Both the position numbers and the translations under genes were made by a program. A stretch of 64,000 nucleotides of DNA from Fagopyrum homotropicum (lineage: Eukaryota > Streptophyta > Magnoliopsida > Caryophyllales > Polygonaceae), in contig BSWB01000004.1 in assembly GCA_033239125.1 (NCBI GenBank), positions 138,830,426 through 138,894,425 of the forward strand. Direction: 5' to 3'. Below are positions 21,954-33,333 of this stretch, in pieces. A model generated the notes under the pieces. It had not been told where the DNA came from, made no database searches, and saw only the letters and a program-made list of their open reading frames with translations. Position 1 is the first letter of the stretch; the number at the start of each line of letters is the position of its first letter.

Positions 21954-23692
21954 TGTTCGCCCCTAAAGGTGTGTGCAAATAAGCTTTAAATTTATAAAAC
22001 TAGAATCAAGCAGCGAACCCGCAGTGTACGGATCGACGTAGCTAAGCAAGAATTCCAGAGTATCGAACACAGGGATTTGGGTGGGAACGAATTCAATCGT
22101 AGATTATCAAGCGAGTAAATATGAGAGTTTTGCAAGTATTGAGAAAACAACAATCCTAAAGATCCAAGTATCCAGGTGTGGCAATCGATTCAAGATATAC
22201 TTAATGATATAAAGACAGAGTTGAGATATGCAAAGGTATACTAAAGTAAGGTAATCGTACGGTGAAGTTCCAAAAACCTTATGTAACTCACCTACAAGGC
22301 ACTCTCTATACAGGTTGTTGAGGCTCAATATAGAAAGATTCTAAAGGTGAGAATTAGTGTCAAATACCCAAACTTGTAACCCAAGGATCAAGACTAACTT
22401 AACCGATTGAGGTTGTGACACTCACAATCGAGGTAGAGGTTGTTGAGGCTTCACTACCACCTAGAAAAGGCAAGCCTAAACTAAGTTAAAGCAAATCTTT
22501 AACTTTGGATTAAAGTAAAAGCAAGTTCGTAACTTAACACAAAATTACGGTTAGTTCTTGAAAATCACGGCCGTGGAAACCTAAGAACAGGCCGTGATTT
22601 AGGGTGTCGACGATATTTCTCTAACTCTCAGGGTCCAATCAAACTACGATCGATCTATCATTATCTAAGCCACAACTATCAACCCTTCACCTTAGAATTG
22701 TTAAAGGTTTTTAGCCAATAACAGTCATGTTGATATCAATTCAAGAATTAAAAGATAGAAAGATGAAAACTTTCAAGAACTTTCAATAATCTTCAAACCA
22801 ATCTCAAAGTCACAAAGAGAACAAGTATTGTCAAAGGATTCGGATTAAAACAAACAATCACAATCTTAGGAAAGAAGGAAGAACGGGATGTCAATCCGTC
22901 TTCTAAATCAAACCTAAACAAGGAGAGAAATCTTCTTGCAACAATCCTCCAAAAAGCTTCGATCTTCCGTCAATCCGGAAATCTCAACAGCAATCTCCAC
23001 CAAAAGTGCGGTATTAGGGCAATTCCCAACACGGACTCCGATCTCCAACGAGATGTAAATGCGTCTAAGCGGGGGTAAATGATGCTTAGCGAAACTCTTC
23101 GGGTCTCAGCTGTGATGACGGAATCTTGCTTCGTCCGTCTTCTTATAGGGCAAGATAAAATATCGGCCCGGCCCAATCTTCAAGAGATCGTGGCTTCAAG
23201 TGTTGCGAAACGATTCGCCAAGATCACGGTCGTGGAAGTTCCCATGACCATAATTTAGGGCGTGGATTAGGTCACGGTTTGTACCATGTATCCCACGGCC
23301 GTAATAGTTACTGGAATGCATCACGCCTCTCTTGCAAGGTTCCACGGCCATGGAACTGAACGTGGTTCGTAGTACGGTTGTATTTTAGAGCGTGGTTTAG
23401 GGCAAGAACGTGATTCTTCCCTAGCCTCGTGCATTCCTCAAGCTAAAACTCCAATTTGCTTCCAAAGAATGTCCTCAATCTATGGACACATCAAATCAAC
23501 TCTCCTTTGCTCGATTCCGTTCGGAAATAGCTCCAAATCACCTATAATCAACATAGAACTAGTGTATACATCCATATCGACAATATAGGTAATACTAGCT
23601 CACATATGCATAAAGTTCAATCAAAGACTATCAATATGAATCAATTACGTTTAGAAAACGTGCCTAAAATATCACAATATTTCATGCTAACA
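21954..23692 (-). repeat. element A 5' LTR
   Basis: 1739 bp, the same length as the 3' copy. Palindromes at 22566-22600 and 23222-23395, with the larger group about 75-250 bp upstream of the TATA box. Confidence 0.95.
23142..23147 (-). promoter_or_regulatory. LTR TATA box, element A
   Basis: The element strand reads CCCTATAAGAAG, the same context as solo LTR G (44098-44110). It is the best TATA candidate in this LTR type. Confidence 0.5.
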
Positions 23693-23697
23693 ACAGA

Positions 23698-24796
23698 CCT
23701 AGGAGGACGCTCGCATTGGGTTCTGCATTAACCCTGATTTTAGACCGCGCATTGACGGCTTACATTGAGGATTGCATAGGAAAGATTCCGAGAAGGACGC
23801 AATTTAGAGATTGTGTATTTTGAGAAATCTTAGGGTTTACATTTGGAGACGGATTGACATCCCGTTCTTCATTGTTTTCTCTACATTGTTGTGAGGATTC
23901 TTAATCCCTTTTCTGCATTCATTAAACATATACATTGGTTGTTTGGATTTGAGATTGGTTATTTGACTATTATTGAGTTTTCGAGGTTTTACACTTTTTC
24001 CTTTTTAAACTTGATTATTGATTCAATGATGATGACTATTGGCTAAAACCCTTTAGCGATTCTAAGGTGAAGGGTTGATAGTTATGGCTTAGATGATGAT
24101 AGATTGAACCAAAACAGATTGGACCCTGAGAGTTGTGAGAACCTCGTCGACAAACCTTTTCCACGGTCTGTTCTTGAATTCCACGCCCGTAGTTTCTCAA
24201 GAACTAGCCGTGGTTTTCTTGTGTCGTACGTTTTTGCTTTGATCAAAGTTAAAGATTTGCTTTAACCTAGCCTTGACTTACCTTTCCTAGGTAGTAGTGA
24301 AACTCAACATCCTCTATTTTGGTTTTGAGTGTCACGGCCTTAACCGTTTTGGCCTATCTTTGATTTCCTTGGGTTTGGGCATGGGTATTTGAGAGTAATT
24401 CTTATCCTTCGATCCTTTCGATACTGCAGCCTCAACAACCTTTATAGAGAGAGTCTTTGGGTGAGACGTATAGGTTTGGAACTTTACCGTACATAACCTT
24501 ACATTAGATATACCTTTGCAAATCCCGACTCTATCCTTACATCTATAGAATATCTTGAATCGATTGCCACAATTGGATACCTAGATCTTTAGAATTGTTG
24601 TTTTCCCAATATATTTGCAAAGCTTCTACTTTATTGCTTGACGATTTGTGAACTTAATTTGTTCCCCCCAAATCCCTAAGTTCGATACTCTGGAATTCTT
24701 ACTTTACTACGCCAATCCGTACACTGCGGGTACGCTTGCTTAATTTTAGTTTTTATTAATTTAAAGCTTATTTGCACGCACACTTACGGACAAACA
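23698..24796 (+). mobile_element. solo LTR C, right part
   Basis: Continuation of 10074-10597 after removal of A. It carries a palindrome group at 24160-24215, the conserved box CCGTACACTGCGGGTACGC near 24717, and ends GGACAAACA before TSD CCTTG (24797-24801). Confidence 0.9.
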
Positions 24797-24801
24797 CCTT
24801 G

Positions 24802-25272
24802 AGACCTTCAAGACGGGAGAATAACAACTACAAGTTGAGGCCTTTCTATTTCTCTTTGAAAGACAGGGCGCTTGCTTGGTATCAATCTCTTCCGGCCGGA
24901 TAAATCAGCACTTGGGAAGAGATGACGACGAAATTTCTTACTAAGTTCTTTCCTCCCTCTAAAACTGCTGAAATGAGGGGAAAGATCAATGATTTTATTA
25001 TGAATGACAATGAGAGTTTGTCCAAGTCATGGGAGACATTCAAGGATGTTCTATTAGATAGCCCACATCATGGGATTCCAAAGATCGAGTTGCTGGAATT
25101 TATTTCAAAGGTTTGGATAGAGCGACTCAATTCTATCTCCAACTACTTTTAGCTGGCACATTCACGGATATGCCGATAGATGAAGCTTGGGATTTCATTG
25201 AAAATCAAGCTTTACACATGGAGAAGTACTCCCATCAAAGAACTGAAAATGGAGCAAGGAGAGTTAGCTTCC
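24802..25272 (+). pseudogene. gag: gag central part, element D
   Basis: Capsid-like domain (LRPFYFSLKDRALAWYQSLP, then TTKFLTKFFPPSKTAEMRGK). It continues the D gag frame from 10073 exactly once C and one TSD are removed. It has an in-frame TAA after LPAG near 24901 and a frameshift near 25100. It runs to the B insertion point and continues at 38326. Confidence 0.88.
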
Positions 25273-26943
25273 TGTTCGCCCAAAAACGTGCGTGCAAATA
25301 AGCTTTATATTTATAAAACTAGAATAAAAGCAAGCGAACCCGCAGTGTACGGATCGACGTAGATTAGCAAGTATTCCAGAGTATCGAACTCAGGGAATTG
25401 GTGAAACAAAATCAGTTTCAAGTAGTCGAGCAATCAAAAGTGTAGAAGCTTTTCAAATATTGGGAAAACAGCAACCCTAAAGATCCGGATATCAAATTGT
25501 AGCAATCGATTCAAGATATATTATACATACAAGGACAAAGTTGAGAATTGCAAAGGTATACTAAGGTAAGGTAATGTACGGTGAAGTTCCAAAACCTTAT
25601 ATAACTCACCCAAAGACACTCTCTATAAAGGTTGTTGAGGCTGCAGTATAGAAAGGATCTAAAGGTAAGGATTGATCTCAAATACCCAAACTTGTAACCC
25701 AAGGAATCAAAGATAAACTCAAACGGTTAAGGTTGTGACACTCGAAATCGAAATAGAGGATGTTGAGTCTCACTATTACCTAGGAAAGGCAAGCCAAGGC
25801 TAGGTTAAAGCTAATCTTTAACTTTGGATTAAAGTAAAAGCAAAGTTCGTAAACTGGGGTAAATCACGGTTGGTTCTTGAGAATCACAGCCGTGAAAACC
25901 AAGATCAGGCCGTGATTTAGGGCGTCGACGAAGTTTCTCACACTCTCAGGGTCCAATTTATTTACGATCGATCTATCATCATCTAAGCCACAACTATCAA
26001 CCCTTCACCTTAGAATTGCTAAAGGGTTTTTAGCCAGTAATCATTGTCATGATATAAATATTCAAACTATGAAGAATGAAAGATGAAAACCCTCGAAAAC
26101 TACGAATAAAACTCAAAGTTAATCTCAAATCCGAGTAACAAACCAATATGTTTATGAACTCAAAGATAGAATAAGAATCCTCACTAAAATCTTAGGTAAA
26201 CAACGGAAAACGGTTGTCAATCATTTCGGAAATCAAAACCTAAGTAATTACCAAACTTCTGCCACAAGCAATCTCCGATCTTCAATCCTAGCCGTCACTT
26301 CAAAACCCTAAATCAGCGGTTAAGCGAGGAACCCCAAAAACTACTTTCTCTAGCCTATTTATAGGGCGAGGTAGGGTTACGAGAAAACCCAATGACGTGG
26401 ATGACGTGGAAAATATGACACGTCATAAAATATGCCAAGATCACGGTCATGTAGAATGTTCCACGGCCGTAATTTAGAGCGTGAAACCAAATACGGTGCC
26501 CTAAGATTTCCACGGCCGTGGTTTAGACCGTGTTACTCTCTGGAGTGCTTCAAACTCACATCCACGTTCATAATGCCAGATCCACGACCGTGATTCAAGG
26601 CGTGGATTTCAATTGCCTCTTCCACGACCATAATTCTGGGCGTGCTTCTTCTAATCCTTTGTTTTTGCCTTAGTTTTGTGACATCCTTCATCCATGCTCC
26701 CTCCTTAGCCTCTCCAATGCATCTCCTTGCCATCAAGTGTGATCAAAAACTCCTTTCCTTCCATGTTTTGCTCCAATCCAAGCTTTATTCACCTAAAAAC
26801 ACAACGAAGCTAGTGTAAATCTCTATATCGACAAAGTGGGTGAACTAGCTCACAATTTCTTCAAACACATATCTAAGAACACTATAAAGAGGGAAAAACA
26901 ACTAAAACAAGTGCCTAAAATATCGTCATATTTCATGCTAACA
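25273..26943 (-). repeat. element B 3' LTR
   Basis: Plus-strand reading TGTTCGCCCA to ATGCTAACA. Palindromes at 25862-25920 and 26443-26645. TATA box TATAAATA (26363-26356) reads on the element strand. Confidence 0.94.
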
Positions 26944-26982
26944 AAATACTCCATACTTGCCACTTGCTTGTCCCCAAGCAAG
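26944..26982 (-). other. PPT and GNRA-type hairpin (B)
   Basis: On the element strand an 8-bp perfect stem CTTGCTTG / CAAGCAAG with loop GGGA (26982-26963) is followed by a PPT region containing AAGTATGGAGTATTT and the LTR. Confidence 0.8.
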
Positions 26983-28300
26983 GTTTTTAAAAGCTTAGAA
27001 CATAAGGTAGAATGAAATATGAATGCAAAATAGAACAAAACAATCTTTTTGGTCGGTGTGCTTCTAGTTAATAGATCATCCTCAAACCTTGCTTCATTCA
27101 TCCTTGAAAACGTTCATATCCATAAACCAAAGTATGTAAAGCAAAGAAACTTCATAAATTGCAAATACTTCAAGACAAATATCATAACCTTCAAGTATTG
27201 TCAAAATCAAGCATGAAAAACTTCAATTTAGATCACCAAGTCAAATAACACTCTTGTGATCTCAAGGACTTTCAAATAAGGCCAAGAATGCGTAAAAAGG
27301 GTGGGAAACTTGTAAAGGAATGTGGTGCATGAATCCGGGAAGAAGGACAATATAAACTCTTTTCCTTTTTTACCATTTGAACTTCCACCAACTTAGAGCT
27401 TTGCTTTAGACTTTTTGCACATAATTTTTCAACTTTACTTTTGGAAGTATGGACAGCGGTGCACAAAAACCGAAGCCTAGGAGATTGGCGTTTCTCAATT
27501 TCGAGATGCCTCAAACCCTTGATGCACATACCATAATCCGTTAGGAATATCGCTCAATCCGACTTTGGCAAGACACAAACACCCGGCTATGTGAATGATG
27601 CCGAGTTACTCATCATCATGATTGACTTCCCCAAACCTATAATTTTCTATACTTTTGAATGCAAGCAATTGCTTTCATGGCCCTCCCACATCAAATATGC
27701 CAAAACTCAACTCTTCCTAATTTCCGGATAGGTAAAAGAAAGGCAATTATTTCATTGAGAGGCTAAGTGATCAAAGAAAGAAGTAAGAAAATCGAAGTGC
27801 CTCAATCATTTCATAAAGAATTATAAGAATTTATAATGTGATTTCAACCTAAATTTCTCAAAATGATTTAGATAAAACCTTCACATTATGAAACTTGCAA
27901 GAAAGGATAAACAACATACTCAATTTCTTCACAACTCATATTTCAATTTAAGCATACAATTGTCATCAAAAACTCATTCCACAAGTAGTTTTCATCATAG
28001 AAATCATCTCTAATCTTAGAAGCACATATATTTTCAAAATTTTCAAATTTTATGGGTTTTTCAAAGCCATTTTCATGCAATACGATGATGAAACGTGTGA
28101 CAATGAAAGGACACATGCAAGTGTTCATAGAATCATCAAAGCAAAGTAAGTAGAGTTATTACAAACCATAGTTACACCCCACCCCATACTTGAAACATAC
28201 ATTGTCCTCAATGTTCAAAAGAAATAAAGAAAAGAAAGAAAAACAAAGAAACTCACTAGATGGTGGTGGAGCAGCTCAAACCAATGGTCGATCAACGTCA
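26983..28300 (-). other. element B 3' noncoding region
   Basis: No supported ORF. It includes the conserved noncoding block 27459-27640 and AT-rich flanks. Colinear with the corresponding region of A. Confidence 0.7.
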
Positions 28301-29840
28301 TCACCGTGGAGGAGGCGGCGGTGGAAATGGACGGAAGTCGGAGCTGAAATTCCGCCCAAACTGCTGGCGGTATATGTTTCTTATCATCAAGTCATGCTCA
28401 TCTGCCCGTGCATCATGAGTATCCCGATGAATCTCCAAATCTCCTACCCTCCTGGAAAGATCGGCAGCCCACTCGGGTAGCTGTTGGTACCAAGCCGGTG
28501 GTTGTCTGTACCATGATGGTGCGTCCTGGGGAGTCGGTGCTGCCGGTGCCTGTGCATACCATGGTGTTGGAGCTCCCATCCACTCCGGCTGCACTCCATA
28601 CCAAGCGGGAGAAGCGTCCATCCAGGTCGGCCTCTCACTCACACTAGCTCGGGGAGAGGAAGAAGCACCGGAGGGTCTAGAAGGGCGGGGAGAACGTCTA
28701 GGTGGGTCCGGGAAGGTGCCCGACTGATCCGGGAATGTACCAAAAGCCTGCTCGTCACCTCCTTCCTCATAGTCATCACCTCCTCTCATATCCTCCTCAA
28801 TATCTGCAGCCGGGACCTCATCCGGCACATAGGGAGGTGCTACTAGCCTATTTGCGTGCATGACCGCGAAAGTCTCCTTCCAGTTGTGGGGTCCTAGCAT
28901 AATGGAGTACTCGGGGAGCCACGGGATACCTCTACCTCCTCTCTCCTCCCAAGGCATAATGGCGGTAGGTGGACCGCGTGTCGAGGGAAGATGATGCCCC
29001 TAGTCATGAGACTATTGAGACCCAAAGGTCTCACCGCTATCCTAGTACAAGCGGAATAGTCTATCCCTAGCTGCGAGGCAATGTGAGTAACCATACCACC
29101 ATATCCTATATTTCCGGCTCTTTTGTTCTTCAACTTACTCATGGTGGAGGCAAGAAGGGTAGCACAATCGACAGGTCTACCATGGAGCATACAGTAAAGG
29201 AGGAAGAGCTCATCGGTCTTAATCTTTTGGGGGGTCTCGGTCCTAGGGAAGAGACACTCGGAAAGGACCCTATGAGCTATCTTCAAAGCTAAGTGATAGA
29301 TGAGCTTAACTTTGGTGTCGGCCGGTTGCCAACGATCCTCACTAGCATAAATCATGGCAATCTCCTCCCAAAAGTCCTTAGCGTATACCCCGCTAGGAAA
29401 TCTACCATTAAAACTCTCATGGAACCTAAAGAAGGCTCCAAACTGAACAATCGAGAACTCATAGTTCTTCTCCATCAACCTAAAAGAGACCGTCCTATTG
29501 ACGGCGCTATGCTCGAAGGAAGTGACAAACTCCCTTGTGATCTCCTCATAAGCATCCGCTCGAATAGCGGAGAAGACTATCAAACCAGCTCTATCCAATA
29601 GCCACGGCAAATCATTCACAATATTCAGCGGCTCAAGCTCCTCAAGGACTAAGTATCGAGGTCCTATGACCGACCTCTTCTCGATCCTCTCTAAGGCTCC
29701 TAAGTAATCCTCATGAATGGTTGAGATTGTAGGAGGTGATGGTGATGGTGGTTCACTAGGGGGAGGGGGGCTTGGGAGGAGGAGGAACATCATCCTTCCT
29801 CTTCTTATTCCTTCCAGATCTTCTCGTAAACATTTTCTCA
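28301..29840 (-). pseudogene. Athila third ORF (ORF-1-like), frameshifted (B)
   Basis: Two overlapping open frames, 28301-28957 and about 28894-29840, are the two halves of one gene separated by a frameshift near 28960-28980. A second frame break lies near the N-terminus, where a basic NKKRK segment like that of A is in another frame. The core matches A (RLMEKNYEFSIVQFGAFFRF, RTETPQKIKTDELFLLYC). The C-terminal half, open for 218 codons, has Trp at its residues 112, 119, 126, 133, 149, 156 and 163 in PxW heptads. It ends in a short coiled coil and FRPFPPPPPP. No membrane segment. The codon that is TAG in A is CAG here. Confidence 0.85.
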
Positions 29841-30681
29841 AAATAGTGAAAATCACGGCCTGTTCTAACTTTTCCACGGCCGTGGAACTCCCAAAGACCG
29901 TGGTTTTTCTCTATTTTACTCAAATCTCATCCAAACAACACCAAACTCAGCAAACACTGTCCTAGACTAATTCCAATTCCAATTCTATGTAGTTCTTCTA
30001 AATTTTTGTGAAAAATAGAGCCGAATTGACAAAGTAGAGAAAGAGGAGAAAAACCTAGGTTTTGGATCTTTAAATTCCAAATTCTTTCTTCTAAAGGGAT
30101 TGTTCACTGGAATTGTTGGTTGGATCTTGTAGATGATCAAAAATGCTTCACTTTAGAATCAAGAATCATTCGAATCGGACTTCAAACAAAGATTTGAGAG
30201 ATGAAGAAGGGATTCGGCGATTAGGGCGTGGAAAGGGGGCGTGGTTTTGAGTTTTGTGGTGTTTTTGTGAAGGAAGGTGGTTTATATAGTGACCATAAAA
30301 ATTTTTGAAAATCACGGTCACTCGGGGTTTCCACGGCCGTGGAAATGTACGGAACCGTGGTTTTGGTGAATTTCTGCTTGATTTTAAGGAATTACGGCCA
30401 TCTGTTACTTCCACGACCGTGGTTTAGGGCGTGGAAGTCTCTGTTGTGTGCCAACATCCAAGTTTCGTCAATTCCTTCCAACTTTTGCATCTTTTCCTTG
30501 TCCCATCATTATTCCTACATCCAAAAACATAACATACCGGAGGTATCGAGGGAAAAACAAGGCGAAAACAACTAAACTAAACTACTCTAAGAATGAGAAA
30601 AAACAAAAACGTAAGTGCAATAACTTAGGTTGCCTCCCAAGAAACGCTTGTTTTGAGTCCGTAGCTAGACCGTTCCTATAT
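29841..30681 (-). promoter_or_regulatory. integrase-to-third-ORF spacer with palindrome array (B)
   Basis: No gene seen. Palindrome groups at 29850-29905 (TTCCACGGCCGTGGAA at 29872-29887) and 30305-30440 (18-bp perfect palindrome TTTCCACGGCCGTGGAAA at 30328-30345). These are the same relative positions as in A. Confidence 0.5.
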
Positions 30682-31668
30682 TTATGTGAGGGTAATCAGT
30701 GCGATTTCCTCAACCGGAAGCTCCGGTGAATACTTCTTGAGGCGTTGGCCATTAACCTTAAAGCTTCTGCTCTTTTCACCCCATACTTCAACTACACCAT
30801 AGGGGAAAACACGTTTGATTAGATAAGGTTCAGTCCAACGAGATTTGAGCTTACCTGGAAAGAGGCGAAGTCTCAAATTGAATAGGAGAACTTGATCTCC
30901 TTCTTTAAGGTCTTTTGGAATGATATGCTCATCATGCCAACGCTTCGCTCTTTCTTTATAGATCTTGGCGTTCTCATAAGCGCTCAAGCGGAGTTCTTCA
31001 AGCTCATTAAGGTCCAAGAGACGCTTCTCGCCCGCTTCCTTCATGCTGAAGTTCAACCACTTTACTGCCCAGTACGCCTTGTGTTCCAGCTCAACCGGGA
31101 GATGACAAGACTTCCCATACACGAGGTTGTATGGTGTTATTCCTATGGGAGTTTTGTATGCAGTCCTATATGCCCATAGTGCATCGTCTAGCTTCAAAGA
31201 CCAATCTTTCCTCGTCTTCGAAACTGTTTTCTCTAAGATGCCTTTGATCTCTCTATTGGAAATCTCCACTTGTCCACTCGTTTGTGGATGGTAGGGGGTG
31301 ACGATCTTGTGAGTCACCCCATACTTAGCTAGTAGAGCTTCGAATCGTCGGGCAATAAAGTGAGAACCTCCATCACTAATGATGGTCCGTGGTGTCCCAA
31401 ACCTTGGGAAAATAGTTCTATTAAAGAACTTAACTACAACCATGGCATCGTTAGTTGGAGAGGCAATAGCTTCAACCCATCTCGAAACATAATCTACAGC
31501 TAGAAGTATGTATTGGTTTCCACAAGATGATGGGAAAGGTCCCATGAAGTCTACTCCCCAAACGTCAAAGATTTCTACCTCCTGAATATTGTTGAGGGGC
31601 ATCTCGTTCCTCCTAGATATGTTTCCTGGTATTTGACAAGCATCGCAACACGAAACAAAGGTTTGCAC
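30682..31668 (-). CDS. pol: integrase (B)
   Basis: An open frame of 328 codons with the last part of the HHCC finger (SCCDAC), catalytic D40, D99 and E135 in D,D-35-E spacing, and a C-terminal module. The C-terminal GP[YF] motif reads EPY instead of GPY/F. The frame is separated from upstream pol by TAA near 31693, where A has CAA. The core domain looks intact but is unlikely to be expressed as part of pol. Confidence 0.88.
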   Translation of the reverse strand: MQTFVSCCDACQIPGNISRRNEMPLNNIQEVEIFDVWGVDFMGPFPSSCGNQYILLAVDYVSRWVEAIASPTNDAMVVVKFFNRTIFPRFGTPRTIISDGGSHFIARRFEALLAKYGVTHKIVTPYHPQTSGQVEISNREIKGILEKTVSKTRKDWSLKLDDALWAYRTAYKTPIGITPYNLVYGKSCHLPVELEHKAYWAVKWLNFSMKEAGEKRLLDLNELEELRLSAYENAKIYKERAKRWHDEHIIPKDLKEGDQVLLFNLRLRLFPGKLKSRWTEPYLIKRVFPYGVVEVWGEKSRSFKVNGQRLKKYSPELPVEEIALITLT

Positions 31669-32272
31669 ATCTTTAAATAGAGTAGGCCAAAAGAATCCAA
31701 ATTACAATACCTTAGCGCTAGTTTTATTGGAACTAGCGTGTCCTCCACAAGGTGGTGAATGACATTGACGAATGACGCTTTGCATTTTGTCTTCCGGCAC
31801 ACATCTCCCAATGATGCCGTCAGGACCTCTCTTGAAGAGCAGAGGTTCATTCCAGAAGTATTGCCGGACATCCTTAAAGAACTTCTTCCTTTGTGCGTAG
31901 GATAATCCGGGAGGTATTTCCTGACAAACCAAATAGTTAACAAAATCAGCAAACCATGGTTCGTTACCTCTAGATATCTTGTCGATGTACTCCTCTATGA
32001 TGTGTAAGTGCTCATCCAGAAAGGAGTCATCTATAGGTAGATCGTCGTCTTTAATGTGTGGTAGACGACTCAAATGATCCGCAATAGAATTTTCCGAGCC
32101 TTTCTTGTCACGGATCTCTAGATCAATTTCTTGTAGGAGAAGAATCCATCTAATCAGCCTTGGTTTCGCGTCCTTCTTGGCAAGTAGATAACGGATCGCG
32201 GAATGGTCCGTGTATACAAGCACCTTTGCACCTACAAGATAAGAACAGAACTTTCAAAGGCATATACAATAG
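31669..32272 (-). pseudogene. pol: RNase H end and integrase zinc finger (B)
   Basis: A frame at 31702-32223 carries the RNase H C-terminal half (YTDHSAIRYLLAKKD, SENSIADHLSRL), a linker, and the H-H half of the integrase finger (CHSPPCGGHASS). It ends at a CAA-to-TAA stop with a second C-to-T change in the next codon relative to A. A frameshift near 32240 separates it from the rest of RNase H. Confidence 0.82.
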
Positions 32273-33333
32273 CTAAGAATTATTTTCAGTTGTGGCGTAG
32301 TTGAGTTGCGCTTCGTCTAGCGCCTTGCTAGCATAATAGATAGCATGGGTTCGGCCTTCTTTCTTTTGCCCAAGCACAGCTCCAACAGCTACATCACTTG
32401 CATCACACATAACCTTGAACGGAAGATTCCAGTCCGGAGGTTGTATGATCGGGGCTGAGATGAGAGCGTCCCGGATCTTATAAAATGCATCTAAACAATG
32501 CTGCGAAAAATCAAAAGCTACATCCTTCATCAATAGATTAGTAAGCGGTTTTGATATCTTAGAAAAGTCTTTGATAAAACGTCTATAAAATCCAGCATGT
32601 CCTAGAAAGTTTCTTATCCCCTTCACCGAAGATGGAGGAGGGAGCTTCTCTATGGTCTCTATCTTATCCTTGTCTACCTCAATCCCTCTAGATTAAATGT
32701 CCTAAGACAATGCCTTCCTTCACCATGAATTGACACTTCTCCCAATTAAGAACTAGGTTAGTGTCTTCACACCTTTGTAACACAAGAGAAAGGTTAGAAA
32801 GACAATTATCGAAAGAGGAACCATAAACGGAAAAGTCATCCATGAAAACCTCCATGATTTCCTCTATGTATTCCGAGAAGATGGCCATCATACACCTTTA
32901 GAAGGTGGCTGGGGCATTGCAAAGCCCGAATGGCATCCGTCTATATGCAAAGTACCCCATGGGCACGTGAATGTGGTCTTCTCTTGATCGTCGGGATGGA
33001 TTGGAATCTGGAAGAAACCACTATAACCGTCAACATATCAAAAGTAGGAATGTTGTGCTAACCTCTCAAATATTTGATCAATGAAGGGCAATGGGAAGTG
33101 ATCCTTCCTAGTTGCATTGTTTAGTAATCAATGCACATCCTCCATCCCGTCACGGTTCATGTAGGAATGAGCTCATTGTTCTTGTTTGTGATCACCGTCA
33201 TTCCTCCTTTCTTCGGAACAACTTGAACTGAGCTCACCCATTTGCTATCAGAGATAGGATAGATGATACCTACGTCAAGCAACTTAAGAATTTCCTTCTT
33301 AACAACCTCCTTCATGATCGGATTTAACCGTCT
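32273..33333 (-). pseudogene. pol: reverse transcriptase to RNase H, broken (B)
   Basis: Fragments in several frames: RT palm and thumb (FMDDFSVYG in 32688-32891) and RT connection plus RNase H start (CDASDVAVGAVLGQKKEGR in 32273-32626). A stop near 32900 is CAA-to-TAA in FQRCMM. The finger region 32940-33330 has further frame breaks. The catalytic FMDD is kept but the gene is dead. Confidence 0.82.

Larger units (their letters stand above)
10598..23692 (-). mobile_element. Athila-type LTR retrotransposon A, nearly intact
   Basis: A 13.1 kb minus-strand element with two 1739-bp LTRs and TSD ACAGA (10593-10597 and 23693-23697), inserted in solo LTR C. Reading right to left: 5' LTR, PBS, gag, a long gag-protease-RT-RNase H frame, integrase, third ORF, 3' noncoding region, hairpin and PPT, 3' LTR. 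Visible damage is small: a gag frameshift, one stop before the integrase core, and one stop in the third ORF. The two LTRs differ at about 20 sites by eye with no length change, so it is among the youngest elements in the nest. Confidence 0.95.

Noticed and set aside
10598..23692. Large segmental duplication, because 10598-12336 and 21954-23692 are nearly identical
   Set aside because: These are the two LTRs of element A, shown by TSD, PBS and PPT.
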